DNA of 64,000 nucleotides, taken from Evansella clarkii (GTDB taxonomy: Bacteria; Bacillota; Bacilli; Bacillales; Salisediminibacteriaceae). Position 1 is the stretch's first letter. The number at the start of each line of letters is the position of its first letter. The translations under genes were made by a program, and so were the position numbers. The notes below the pieces were generated by a model. That model was not told the DNA's origin. It worked only from the letters and a program-made list of their open reading frames with translations, and made no database searches. This document shows, in pieces, positions 37,721-46,601 of the stretch. The DNA is taken from positions 3,190,040-3,254,039 of the forward strand of contig NZ_KV917376.1 of the NCBI RefSeq assembly GCF_002019695.1, given 5' to 3'.

Positions 37721-40513
37721 ATGAAGAAGCAATTAGCAGGCGGACTAGCTGTCTTTATGCTTATGACTGCAGCAGTACCGGTAATGTCTGTAACAGCTGA
37801 AACTGATGCAGAAGAAAACTCTGTGACCGGGCTGGAACTCAGCAGATCGCTTTTTTCACTGACGGAAATACGAACGGTGGAAGTAGAAGCTGATTTAGGG
37901 ACAGAGGCTGATCCGGAAAATATCATTTTTGAATTTGGCGGCCAGGATATTTCCGAATGGGGTTCCTGGAGTGGAGATGGCCAATATGACGGAGAACCGT
38001 TTATAACGGTTACAGAGGGTCCTGAGCTGGCAGAGGATTCTTCTGTAATTACTGCAGAATTGGAGTTTGGGCTCCCGTATGGCACAGACGATTTATCAAA
38101 CAGGACTATAAGAACAGAATACCAGGATCTCATTGGAGACTACGAACTTGCTTTAATAGATTCTGAGACTGGTGTAAGAGCAGCCGGGGAAGTCAGGCTG
38201 AATGTATATGATGAATTTCTTTTTAATGATGAACTGAAACCAGCGATTGATGAGATCTTCGCGGCTGCAGAAGAGGATACTGAAAATGACAGATATCTTG
38301 AGTATCAGAAAGTAGGAGAAAGTGCAGAAGGTAGGGATATTCATTTTGTTATTTTAGCGAGAGATGAGGCAGCAGTTGATACTTATCTTGAAGAGACACT
38401 TCCTGCTGCACTGGAGGATCCGGCTTCCTTATTAGATAACCTGGAAAATGATATGATGGGAGATTACCAGGTTCCTATCTGGTTTAATAATATCCATCCT
38501 GACGAAGTAGAAGGGGTGGACGCTCAGATTGAACTACTGAAAAAGTTTGCACTGGAAGACGAAATCATCTTCGAAACATCAGACGAAAATGGCGAAGCTT
38601 TTGACGCCGCTTTAAACATGGACGATGTACTTGATGATGCTATATTCCTGTATTTAATTACGAGCAACCCGGATGGAAGAGAAGCTAATACGAGGACGAA
38701 TGCTCACGGATTTGACCTTAATCGTGACAATACTTACCAAACACAGGTGGAAACGCAGCAGGTGAATGAACTCATTTCTAAATGGACACCGCTATCTTTC
38801 CTTGATATGCACGGATATGTGGATGGTTTCTTAATTGAACCTGCTACTCCGCCCCATAACCCTAACTTTGAGTATGACCTTCTCATTGACAATATGTTCG
38901 GCCAGGCTCATGCGATGGGCAGAGCAGGGACCGGCGTTTCCCAGCTGGATTCTTATTTTATCCCGAAGGCAGACTGGGGCGACGGATGGGACGATATGAC
39001 ACCGGCGTATACAGCTATTTACGCTATGCTGCACGGTTCTTTGGGTCATACAATTGAAGTGCCGACTTTAAGCCAGGATTCCCTGTATGCAATGGTAGGC
39101 ACAGGGTTAGGCGCCACACATTTTGTAACTGAAAACAAAGATGAATTATTCGCAAACCAGCTTCAAATTTTTGAACGTGGTGTAAATGGAGAAGATAACC
39201 GGGCAGTTGATGAGCATTATGTCAATGCAGACGGGGAATCTATCGGACGTGTAAGAGGGGAGCACGACAGCTTTTTCCCGGATTACTATGTTATTCCGGC
39301 AGATGAAGACTCACAAAAGAATGTGTTAGAGGCTTATAAAATGGCTGAGTACCTCTTAAGAAACGGGATTAACATTGAAGAAACAACTGAGGAAACAGAA
39401 ATTAACGGGACAACTTATCCGGCAGGAACATTTGTAGTGCCGATGAACCAGGCTAAGCGAGGCCTTGCTAATGCTGTACTTTACAGCGGTGACGATGTTT
39501 CTGACTGGGGAGCGATGTATGACCCGATCGTCGTTAACTTTCCTGCTCTTCGTGGGTTCGATACAGACGAAATTCGGGAGCCGGGAGCGTTTGACGGTGT
39601 CACTGCTGAAGTAGACAATGTAGAACTGCCAACAGGGGATGTTACTGGCAACCCTCCTAAACAAATTGTTAAAAACAATACGAATGATGCTATAAAACTA
39701 GTAAATGATTTGCTTGCAGAAGGAAAAACTGTGGAAGTTGCAGCTGAAAACAAAGGGCGTATTACTCAAGGGGATTTTATCGTGGAAACGAGCGACCTGC
39801 AGGAATATACGGACATCTATTACTTTGAAGCACAGCCGTTAGGAAATGGGCAAAATTTTGAAACTAGTATTTTGTCTCAGCCTGCGGTTGCCGCAGCTGG
39901 ATCTCCTCAGTTGTATTTCACTTTAAATCAGTTAGGGTTTCATGTGACAGAGGAAGCTGAGGCGGATATTATAGTGGACGATAGTGGAAACTTTAATGCG
40001 GAAACAGCAGAAGGAAAAGCATACATTGGTATGGGTGCCGGTGCGCTGGAATCCGTTCAGGAGAGCGGAGTACTGGAAGACTTCGATGTTGATGGAACAG
40101 GGGGAAGACACGAAGGGCTCGTTAAAGCTGATATTATTCAACATCAGCTGACTTCAGGTTACAGTGCTGACGAGCTTCTCTACGTAACAACAGGAGCATG
40201 GATTTCCCAGATCCCAGAAGGAGCTGAAGTCCTGGCAGAGTTCGCTGGTGCCTATGACTTTTATATTGCTGGCTGGTGGCCGGGCCACAACGCAGCTCAG
40301 GGGCAGACGATGGCTTTTTCCTATGAAAATAATGATACAGATTTCACCTTATTTGCTAACTCACTGGCATTCAGAGCTCATACGGAGCACAGCTACCGAA
40401 TGCTTGCAAACACGATTTTTGCTTCCACTGCATCTGAAGCCGAAGGGAAAAGAGGGCAGGGGAATAACGGAAATCAAGGTCAGCAAGGTAATAATGGAAG
40501 AGGCAGCAACTAA
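37721..40513 (+). CDS. Secreted M14-family zinc carboxypeptidase-like protein, 930 residues (paralogue)
   Basis: This is the paralogue of the 32303 gene, with the same order throughout. The signal peptide is MKKQLAGGLAVFMLMTAAVP (ending near VTA). The zinc ligands are His259 and Glu262 in NNIHPDEVEGVDAQ, with the second His in LDMHGYVDG and the catalytic Glu in GHTIEVPTLSQ. NPDGREANTR and FDLNRDN are also kept. Long stretches are identical (for example NPNFEYDLL, VVNFPALRGFD, IVKNNTNDAIKLVNDLLAEG). It differs at the C-terminus: instead of the extra beta domain it ends in a low-complexity tail rich in Gly, Asn and Gln (GNNGNQGQQGNNGRGSN). The pair clearly arose by duplication. Confidence 0.9.
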   Translation: MKKQLAGGLAVFMLMTAAVPVMSVTAETDAEENSVTGLELSRSLFSLTEIRTVEVEADLGTEADPENIIFEFGGQDISEWGSWSGDGQYDGEPFITVTEGPELAEDSSVITAELEFGLPYGTDDLSNRTIRTEYQDLIGDYELALIDSETGVRAAGEVRLNVYDEFLFNDELKPAIDEIFAAAEEDTENDRYLEYQKVGESAEGRDIHFVILARDEAAVDTYLEETLPAALEDPASLLDNLENDMMGDYQVPIWFNNIHPDEVEGVDAQIELLKKFALEDEIIFETSDENGEAFDAALNMDDVLDDAIFLYLITSNPDGREANTRTNAHGFDLNRDNTYQTQVETQQVNELISKWTPLSFLDMHGYVDGFLIEPATPPHNPNFEYDLLIDNMFGQAHAMGRAGTGVSQLDSYFIPKADWGDGWDDMTPAYTAIYAMLHGSLGHTIEVPTLSQDSLYAMVGTGLGATHFVTENKDELFANQLQIFERGVNGEDNRAVDEHYVNADGESIGRVRGEHDSFFPDYYVIPADEDSQKNVLEAYKMAEYLLRNGINIEETTEETEINGTTYPAGTFVVPMNQAKRGLANAVLYSGDDVSDWGAMYDPIVVNFPALRGFDTDEIREPGAFDGVTAEVDNVELPTGDVTGNPPKQIVKNNTNDAIKLVNDLLAEGKTVEVAAENKGRITQGDFIVETSDLQEYTDIYYFEAQPLGNGQNFETSILSQPAVAAAGSPQLYFTLNQLGFHVTEEAEADIIVDDSGNFNAETAEGKAYIGMGAGALESVQESGVLEDFDVDGTGGRHEGLVKADIIQHQLTSGYSADELLYVTTGAWISQIPEGAEVLAEFAGAYDFYIAGWWPGHNAAQGQTMAFSYENNDTDFTLFANSLAFRAHTEHSYRMLANTIFASTASEAEGKRGQGNNGNQGQQGNNGRGSN

Positions 40514-40574
40514 ATATTAAATCGGGGTGACCTTGTAAATAAGTAAAGGGTCCCGTTATCGGATGCTTTCTGAT

Positions 40575-40610
40575 GGAAAAGACGTATGTATTGCCATACG
40601 TCTTTTCCTG
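40575..40610 (+). terminator. Terminator after the second M14 gene
   Basis: GGAAAAGACGTATG (40575-40588) pairs with CATACGTCTTTTCC (40595-40608). Confidence 0.85.
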
Positions 40611-40666
40611 TATTAAGAGAGTTTGCACTTATTGGTCGTGGGAGCAGGTTAAGCAGCCGATATAAT

Positions 40667-40855
40667 AAAAACGGAAAAATTCCGCTTAATAATAAATTAT
40701 TACTATAAAACGCTTAAATAGACGGAGATTCCGCCTATTAACTTAGAAATTCAGAAAATGGGAGATTTTGCTTTGCTAAACGGTCAAATCTCCCCTTATT
40801 ACCACTGAAATGAGCTCCAATCTGAAAATAAATGGATTATCTCCGTTTATTTTAC
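40667..40855 (-). repeat. Dispersed repeat, copy 1 (inverse of 62430-62619)
   Basis: Read on the minus strand it matches 62430-62619 along nearly its whole length, including GACCGTTTAGCAAAGCAAAA, then CTCCCATTTTC and TTAATAGGCGGAATCTC. It is made of short dyads, such as AAACGGA..TCCGTTT-type hairpins, at both ends. It has no coding frame. Confidence 0.75.
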
Positions 40856-40985
40856 TTTTGCTGGTTACTCAAAGGACAAGGCATGCGGTGACCCGTTTCA
40901 CAAGCGAATTGAATACCTGATGGGTGACTTTCGGCCAGATGTCATTTATAATCTTAGTAACAATAATGAAAGAAGGTGACGGAAA

Positions 40986-41216
40986 ATGTATTTAACTGTG
41001 AAAGAAATCGCTGAGTTTCTGGAGCTTCCTGAACCTTATATCGAAAACATGATTTACCAGAAAAAGATTCGTGCTATCCATGACGGAGAACAGTTTTTAG
41101 TGAACAAAAACCAGTTTGACACTCACTTGAATGAGATGGAAAAGTATAAGGAAATTGTAATGGAGATTCTCACTCAGCCAATACCGGAAGATATTGATGT
41201 AAGAGACGAGGATTAA
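40986..41216 (+). CDS. Excisionase-type helix-turn-helix protein, 76 residues
   Basis: Residues 1-50 read MYLTVKEIAEFLELPEPYIE then NMIYQKKIRAIHDGEQFLVN, a MerR/Xis-like winged HTH (HTH_17) that binds DNA. The C-terminal third is acidic and helical (LNEMEKYKEIVMEILTQPIP, EDIDVRDED). GAAGGTGACGG precedes the ATG. No phage or integrase gene is near, so it is more likely a chromosomal small regulator than an excisionase. It lies 187 bp before the helicase gene on the same strand. Confidence 0.82.
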   Translation: MYLTVKEIAEFLELPEPYIENMIYQKKIRAIHDGEQFLVNKNQFDTHLNEMEKYKEIVMEILTQPIPEDIDVRDED

Positions 41217-41403
41217 TAAAAATAATGTGCTGTTTAAGCTGGCCGGGCGGAAGTGTGTCCGGCCTTTTGTCTGCTGAATTAGTGCCTCCCGCTTAATTTA
41301 GCAGACAGGTGAAAACAGTCACTCCTGTAAAAACCAAGTGACTTCCACTGTATCCTCCTTTATAATTCTAAGGACAGATTGCGCATAAAACAGGTGATTA
41401 CAC

Positions 41404-43686
41404 ATGAGAAAAGCAAGATTCCAGACTGTTCCGGAAGGCTGCACGGCAGCAAAAATTCCAGCCGCTGAAATGGCTCCGGCTGCAGACAGTTCATCCATTA
41501 TTAAAAACAGCGACAGTGACGCTTCCTACTTCAGATCCCTTGAAAAGGCGGGGATCTTTTTAAATGAACCCCAGATTAAGGCGGTCAGGCATTTTAAGGG
41601 CCCGCTTCTTACGCTTGCGGGAGCGGGTTCAGGCAAAACATCAGTATTGACAGTGAGAGCCGGTTACCTTATTAACATAAAAAAGGTCGATCCTGGTGAA
41701 ATCCTGCTGGTTACTTTTACAAAGAAAGCAGCAGATGAGATGAAAGAAAGAATTGCCCGGCTTCCTGGAATTACAAAACAGTCGGCTTATAAAATCCAGA
41801 CGGCCACCTTTCATGCTTTCTTTTTGAGGCTGCTGAAAAGCCGCGGTTATGAAGAAACAATTCTGAGCAGTGAGAGGCATAAACAGATAATAATTAAAAA
41901 ACTGCTGAGGAAACACGGCATGGCTGATTCCTACCAGCCGGAGACCCTGCTTGCCGAGCTTTCAGCCTATAAAATGAATATAGTTGAGCCTGAGGAAATT
42001 CCGGCGAAATCAACGGCGGAAAAAGAAATGAAGAAAGTTTTCACAGAGTACGAGGAATTAAAAAAGAAAAATAAACAAATGGACTTCGATGATATTCTCA
42101 TGGAAGCGTACAAGCTGTTAAAGCATAATCAGACTTTGCTGGCAGCCTTGCAGAAGAGATTTCAGTACATTATGGTCGATGAGTTCCAGGATACAAATAA
42201 GCTGCAGTATGAGTTAATGAAAATGCTGGCGCAGAGTCACCAGAACCTGTTCGTAGTGGGAGACGATGATCAGACGATTTATTCCTTTAATGGAGCGAGG
42301 AATGAATTTATATTAAATTTCCACAATGAGTTTACTGAAGCTGAATCTGTCACCCTCAACATCAATTACAGGTCGACGGCCAGTATATTAGGGCTTGGAA
42401 ACGAAATTGTGAAACATAACAAGCACAGAAAAACAAAAACGCTGAAGTCGGTAAAAGAATCGAACCGGCGTCCCCAGTATTTGAGGCCAGGAACACCCGA
42501 TGAAGAAGCCGACTGGATTTTTCAGGATATAAAAGAGAAGATTTCAACAGGCAGTTACACGTACCGGGATTTTGCGATACTGCACCGGGCCGGGAGCAAC
42601 AGCCGTGCGATATTTGAGCAGCTCACACTTAAGGGGATGCCTTTTGTTAATCACGCTGCAGGCAACAGGACATTTTATGAGGAATGGCCGGTAAAAGAGG
42701 TGGTCAGTTATTTTCGTCTGGCGCTGAATGCGAGGGATTTCGAGGCGATGGAGGATGTGCTTCCTACACTGTATATCGGGCGGGACACTGGCATGAAGCA
42801 TATTAACGGAGAAGAGTATTTGCAGCCGAAAAAATATCCGCTTGTCCATCTTACCTCTCTCCCGAATATTAAGCCGTTTCAGTCTGAGCAGGTGAGAGAA
42901 CGGATTAAATTTATAAGAGAGTTAAAAAGGCAGGAACCATTGATCGCTGTAAAAAGAATCAGAAATGACTTTTATGATAAGTATCTTGAAGCTCAAGGCA
43001 AGGAAAGCGAAACTGTTCATCAGGAAACGATCAAAGAAGGGCTTGATGAATTGGAAGCTTCTGCGAAACGTTTTTCTTCCGTGTACGATTTCATTCAGTT
43101 TATCGATGAGATGATAGAAAAAAATATAGAAATGAGAGAATTAAAAAAAGACCATGAAGCTGACGCTGTCTCTTTAATGACCATACACCGGTCAAAGGGG
43201 CTGGAATTCCCGGTAGTATATCTTATTGGTGCTTCTGAAGGGATAATTCCCCACAGTACTGCGCTCGATGCGGATAAAATGGCAGATAAGCCTGGTAAGG
43301 ATGAAACAGGAGAAAAGCTGCTAAAGGCAGTGGAGGAGGAAAGGCGGCTTGCCTATGTAGCCGTAACAAGAGCGATGGAAGAACTATACATAAGTTCACC
43401 TGCTTATTTTCGCGGAAAGAAAGCTGAGGTTTCGAGATTTTTGACTGAGGCATATGGTTTGCAGCAGAAGCCCGGAGAAGGTCCTGTACGAGAGAGGAAA
43501 AATATTGAACGAGACCTTCGGTTTAAAAAGAAAGAAAAACCTAAAGAAAAGGTAGTTGCATGGATATGCACGGGGGATAATTGCAATGCCTGGCAGCGTG
43601 CCGACAGCTATCAGGAACAGGTGCTGAAGGAAAAACATTGCCCTCTTTGCAATTCAGCTATGGGCAGAGGACATAAGGTTGTCTGA
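41404..43686 (+). CDS. yjcD: UvrD/Rep-type ATP-dependent DNA helicase (YjcD-like)
   Basis: The 760-residue superfamily 1A helicase shows motif I TLAGAGSGKTSVL, Ia LLVTFTKKAADEMKERI, II IMVDEFQDTNKLQ, III VVGDDDQTIYSFNGA, IV NYRSTASIL, V VSLMTIHRSKGLEFPVVYL and VI RRLAYVAVTRAMEELY. An N-terminal extension of about 45 residues precedes the fold. The C-terminus has a possible zinc knuckle: CTGDNC about 30 residues before CPLC. The length and this ending match B. subtilis YjcD. The role is DNA unwinding in repair or replication restart; no nuclease domain is present. A terminator follows. Confidence 0.92.
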   Translation: MRKARFQTVPEGCTAAKIPAAEMAPAADSSSIIKNSDSDASYFRSLEKAGIFLNEPQIKAVRHFKGPLLTLAGAGSGKTSVLTVRAGYLINIKKVDPGEILLVTFTKKAADEMKERIARLPGITKQSAYKIQTATFHAFFLRLLKSRGYEETILSSERHKQIIIKKLLRKHGMADSYQPETLLAELSAYKMNIVEPEEIPAKSTAEKEMKKVFTEYEELKKKNKQMDFDDILMEAYKLLKHNQTLLAALQKRFQYIMVDEFQDTNKLQYELMKMLAQSHQNLFVVGDDDQTIYSFNGARNEFILNFHNEFTEAESVTLNINYRSTASILGLGNEIVKHNKHRKTKTLKSVKESNRRPQYLRPGTPDEEADWIFQDIKEKISTGSYTYRDFAILHRAGSNSRAIFEQLTLKGMPFVNHAAGNRTFYEEWPVKEVVSYFRLALNARDFEAMEDVLPTLYIGRDTGMKHINGEEYLQPKKYPLVHLTSLPNIKPFQSEQVRERIKFIRELKRQEPLIAVKRIRNDFYDKYLEAQGKESETVHQETIKEGLDELEASAKRFSSVYDFIQFIDEMIEKNIEMRELKKDHEADAVSLMTIHRSKGLEFPVVYLIGASEGIIPHSTALDADKMADKPGKDETGEKLLKAVEEERRLAYVAVTRAMEELYISSPAYFRGKKAEVSRFLTEAYGLQQKPGEGPVRERKNIERDLRFKKKEKPKEKVVAWICTGDNCNAWQRADSYQEQVLKEKHCPLCNSAMGRGHKVV

Positions 43687-43692
43687 ATTCCA

Positions 43693-43726
43693 GAAGCCGC
43701 AGAGAATAATATCTCTGTGGCTTTTC
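43693..43726 (+). terminator. Terminator after yjcD
   Basis: AAGCCGCAGAGA pairs with TCTCTGTGGCTT (one G-T), then TTTT. Confidence 0.85.
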
Positions 43727-43815
43727 TCCCTTTTTGCGTTGGATTATTCGAAATTTACCGATAATTTAGTATAATAGATTGTGTGGTCGCTAATCTACTA
43801 ATAAAGGGTGATAGT

Positions 43816-45402
43816 ATGCAGACGAAAGATTTAATAGCACCGGAGTATTATAATTTATCCCAGGAAGTGGAAAGGTTCAGCGGGGAGTCTGAACGTCTTG
43901 CGATTAAATGGCTTAATGAAGCCGGGCAGACAAAGGAATATACATACAATCAGTTAATTGAACAAATGAACAGTTTTGCAAACGCTTTAATAAATAACGG
44001 ACTGAATAAAGGAGACCGGGTGCTTCTTATTTTACCAAGGATCCCGGAGGCCTATTTTACGTACCTCGCCTGCATAAAAGCTGGCCTTGTAATCATACCT
44101 TGCTCAGAGATGCTCCGGGCAAAGGATTTGAGTTACCGGATTAATCATTCAGAGGCAAAAGCTGTTATAGCATACAGCGAGTTTACGACTGAGATAGATA
44201 AAATTGAAGAAGAGATCCCTACACTTCAGCTGAAGCTGACAGTAAGCGGGGAAAAAGTTGGTTGGAACTCTCTCAGCCAGCTGGCGGAGGAAGAATCCGG
44301 CGAGTATGACGGTCCTGAGACCCACCGTGATGAAATGGCGTTCCTGCCTTATACATCCGGGACCACAGGAAATCCAAAAGCTGTGGTGCATACCCACGGG
44401 TGGGCTTATTCCCATCTGCAGACGGCATCTAAAGGCTGGCTTGATGTCAATGAAGGGGATATCGTATGGGCAACCGCCGCGCCAGGCTGGCAGAAATGGG
44501 TATGGAGCCCGTTTCTTTCAACTATGGGAATGGGAGCTACAGCATTTGTTTATAACGGAAAGTTCGACCCTGATAAATATTTGCAGCTCCTTCAGGACAA
44601 TGAAATAAATGTACTCTGCTGCACGCCGACAGAATACAGGTTTATGGCTAAGCTGGAAAACCTGGATGATTATTCCCTTCCAAAACTGAGGAGCACTGTT
44701 TCCGCAGGAGAGCCTCTGAATCGCCAGGTGATCGAAACGTTTAAAAAACATTATGGACTGGATGTACGGGACGGGTACGGACAGACAGAAAACACGCTTC
44801 TCGTTGGGACGATGTCCGGAATGGATATTAAACCAGGTTCCATGGGGAAACCCACCCCGGGTAACAAGGTGGATGTCATTAATGAAGACGGGATGCCTGT
44901 GGAGCCAGGCGAGGTAGGGGATATTGCGGTCCATAAAAGCACGCCTGCCTTGTTTAGAGAATATTACAAGGATCCTGAGCGGACTTCGATGGCCTATCGT
45001 GGAGAATGGTATTTAACAGGGGATCAGGCGAAAAAAGATGAAGACGGGTATTTCTGGTTTGAAGGGCGCTCCGATGATATCATCATCAGTTCTGGATATA
45101 CAATCGGACCGTTCGAAGTAGAGGATGCTCTAATGAAACATACTTCTGTAAGGGAGTGTGCAGTTGTTGGCAGCCCGGATGAGGACAGAGGCAGCATCGT
45201 TAAAGCTTTTATCGTACTCCGTGATCCCCAACATGAATCCGATGCTCTCGTGTCTGAACTCCAGGAGCATGTGAAAAGGCTGACGGCACCTTATAAGTAT
45301 CCGAGAAAGATTTCCTTTGTGGATGAACTGCCGAAAACGACTTCCGGAAAAATCAGAAGGGTGGAGCTGCGGTTAAAGGAAATGAATAAAGCGCACGATT
45401 AA
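43816..45402 (+). CDS. mbcS: Acyl-CoA synthetase (MbcS/AcsM-like)
   Basis: The 528-residue AMP-forming ligase is counted from ATG 43816, just after AAAGGGTG; the upstream in-frame part lacks a ribosome site. Motifs are the A3 P-loop LPYTSGTTGNPKAVVHTHG, A5 DGYGQTENTL, A7 YLTGDQAKKDEDGYFWFEGR, A8 SDDIIISSGYTIGPFEVEDA and A10 LPKTTSGKIRRVEL (catalytic Lys). It resembles B. subtilis YtcI/MbcS, which activates short branched-chain acids for fatty-acid priming, and medium-chain AcsM enzymes. It is monocistronic, with a strong terminator behind it. Confidence 0.88.
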   Translation: MQTKDLIAPEYYNLSQEVERFSGESERLAIKWLNEAGQTKEYTYNQLIEQMNSFANALINNGLNKGDRVLLILPRIPEAYFTYLACIKAGLVIIPCSEMLRAKDLSYRINHSEAKAVIAYSEFTTEIDKIEEEIPTLQLKLTVSGEKVGWNSLSQLAEEESGEYDGPETHRDEMAFLPYTSGTTGNPKAVVHTHGWAYSHLQTASKGWLDVNEGDIVWATAAPGWQKWVWSPFLSTMGMGATAFVYNGKFDPDKYLQLLQDNEINVLCCTPTEYRFMAKLENLDDYSLPKLRSTVSAGEPLNRQVIETFKKHYGLDVRDGYGQTENTLLVGTMSGMDIKPGSMGKPTPGNKVDVINEDGMPVEPGEVGDIAVHKSTPALFREYYKDPERTSMAYRGEWYLTGDQAKKDEDGYFWFEGRSDDIIISSGYTIGPFEVEDALMKHTSVRECAVVGSPDEDRGSIVKAFIVLRDPQHESDALVSELQEHVKRLTAPYKYPRKISFVDELPKTTSGKIRRVELRLKEMNKAHD

Positions 45403-45416
45403 TCGGTAACGGAAAA

Positions 45417-45453
45417 TAGGGCCTGCATTAAATGGCAGGCCCTATTTTTTTTT
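45417..45453 (+). terminator. Terminator after mbcS
   Basis: TAGGGCCTGC pairs with GCAGGCCCTA, then T9. Confidence 0.95.
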
Positions 45454-45487
45454 CAGATAGTATGGCATATTAAAAGGGGGATTTAGT

Positions 45488-45943
45488 TTGGCAGTTCAGC
45501 TTAGACAGGTGACTATAGATAACTGGGAAGAATGCATAAGCCTCAAGGTTGGCAGCGGCCAAAAGGGATTTGTAGCTTCCAACATGTACTCTCTCGTTCA
45601 GTCCCGTTACGAAACTTCCTATGTTCCGTTAGCTGTATATTCCGATACTCAGATGGTTGGTTTTGTTATGTATGGCAAAGATCCTGAGGACGGAATATAC
45701 TGGATGGTCCGGCTGATGATTGATGAAAAACATCAGGGGAAAGGCTTTGGACGGGAAGCAGTCCTGAAAACCCTCGGGTTAATAAAGGGTCTTCCTGACT
45801 GCAGCCCGTATATTATTACAAGCTTTGTGCCTGAAAATTTAACCGCTGGACAGCTATACCAGTCAGTTGGTTTCCAGGAAACAGGGGAGATTATTGATGG
45901 TGAAAAAGAAGCAAGATATTATATACAGTCTCCTGTGCATTAA
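45488..45943 (+). CDS. GNAT acetyltransferase, polyamine (BltD-like) type
   Basis: The 151-residue GNAT protein is read from TTG 45488 with AAAGGGGG upstream. Core motif A is IYWMVRLMIDEKHQGKGFGR followed by EAVLKTLGLIK (acetyl-CoA loop QGKGFGR). The N-terminal LRQVTIDNWEECISLKVGSG and C-terminal LYQSVGFQETGEIIDGEKEA recall spermine/spermidine acetyltransferase BltD and PaiA-like enzymes. Polyamine acetylation is the likely activity but is not proven by the residues seen. There are terminators on both sides. Confidence 0.82.
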   Translation: MAVQLRQVTIDNWEECISLKVGSGQKGFVASNMYSLVQSRYETSYVPLAVYSDTQMVGFVMYGKDPEDGIYWMVRLMIDEKHQGKGFGREAVLKTLGLIKGLPDCSPYIITSFVPENLTAGQLYQSVGFQETGEIIDGEKEARYYIQSPVH

Positions 45944-45985
45944 AACGGTTCAGTATCCCTTAGCAGTTAAAATTCTTTTTTCCTG

Positions 45986-46013
45986 AGGACCTTTATTAAA
46001 GGTCTGTTTTTTT
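45986..46013 (+). terminator. Terminator before the copper operon
   Basis: GACCTTT pairs with AAAGGTC around ATT, followed by TG and T7. Confidence 0.8.
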
Positions 46014-46022
46014 GCAAACTTA

Positions 46023-46051
46023 TTGCATACCCTTGTGGGGTATAATATAAT
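46023..46051 (+). promoter_or_regulatory. csoR promoter with CsoR-type operator
   Basis: TTGCAT (46023-46028), a 17-base spacer and TATAAT (46046-46051). The dyad ATACCCTTGTGGGGTAT (46027-46043), a G/C-tract palindrome typical of CsoR, fills the spacer. Bound apo-CsoR would block polymerase; Cu(I) would release it. Confidence 0.75.
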
Positions 46052-46162
46052 GGATTTAGTAATAACATAGTATAGAGACGTGTTTTAGCCACACGTATAT
46101 AAATCCACGTTTTATTTTAACGAGGGCAGGATTATTATCATCATACAGTGGAGGGATGTAAG

Positions 46163-46504
46163 ATGGAAAAACTTGAACAAATAGTAGAAGAATCAGAGGA
46201 AATGACTACATGCTGTGAGCATGCTGATCATCACGGCAATATGCCCCCTGAAGTGAAAGAAGCATTACTGAAACGTATGAGCAGAATTGAAGGGCAGGTC
46301 AGGGGTATAAAAGGAATGATTGACAGGGACGTATACTGTGACGATATCTTAAATCAGATGTCTGCTGTTCAGTCAGCTTTAAAAGCTGTTTCCCGGCTGC
46401 TTCTTGACAGCCACATGAAAACTTGTGTTCTGGAACGGCTGAAGGAGGACGATACGGAAGTTGTGGATGAATTTTTGAAAACTGTATCGAAGTTGATGAA
46501 ATAG
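46163..46504 (+). CDS. csoR: Copper-sensing repressor CsoR
   Basis: The 113-residue DUF156 protein is counted from ATG 46163; the upstream in-frame GTG overlaps the GGAGGG ribosome site. LLKRMSRIEGQVRGIKGMID is the family signature. The Cu(I) ligands are the Cys in DRDVYCDDIL and the His and Cys in LLDSHMKTCVLERL, the C-H-C set of CsoR. An extra N-terminal CCEHADHHG segment may also bind metal. It lies 97 bp before copA and is preceded by a matching operator. The usual copZ chaperone gene between csoR and copA is absent. Confidence 0.92.
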   Translation: MEKLEQIVEESEEMTTCCEHADHHGNMPPEVKEALLKRMSRIEGQVRGIKGMIDRDVYCDDILNQMSAVQSALKAVSRLLLDSHMKTCVLERLKEDDTEVVDEFLKTVSKLMK

Positions 46505-46568
46505 AAAAGAAACCTTGTCACAAAAATGTAAGATCGTACATGGGTACGGTCTTTCCATTGGTGTATAA

Positions 46569-46587
46569 TATACCCCTATGGTGTATA
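46569..46587 (+). promoter_or_regulatory. Second CsoR-like operator upstream of copA
   Basis: The near-perfect dyad TATACCCCTATGGTGTATA lies just downstream of a TATAAT (46564-46569). It is similar to the operator before csoR, so copA may also be controlled directly. Confidence 0.6.
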
Positions 46588-46601
46588 GGAAGGTGAGGGA
46601 A

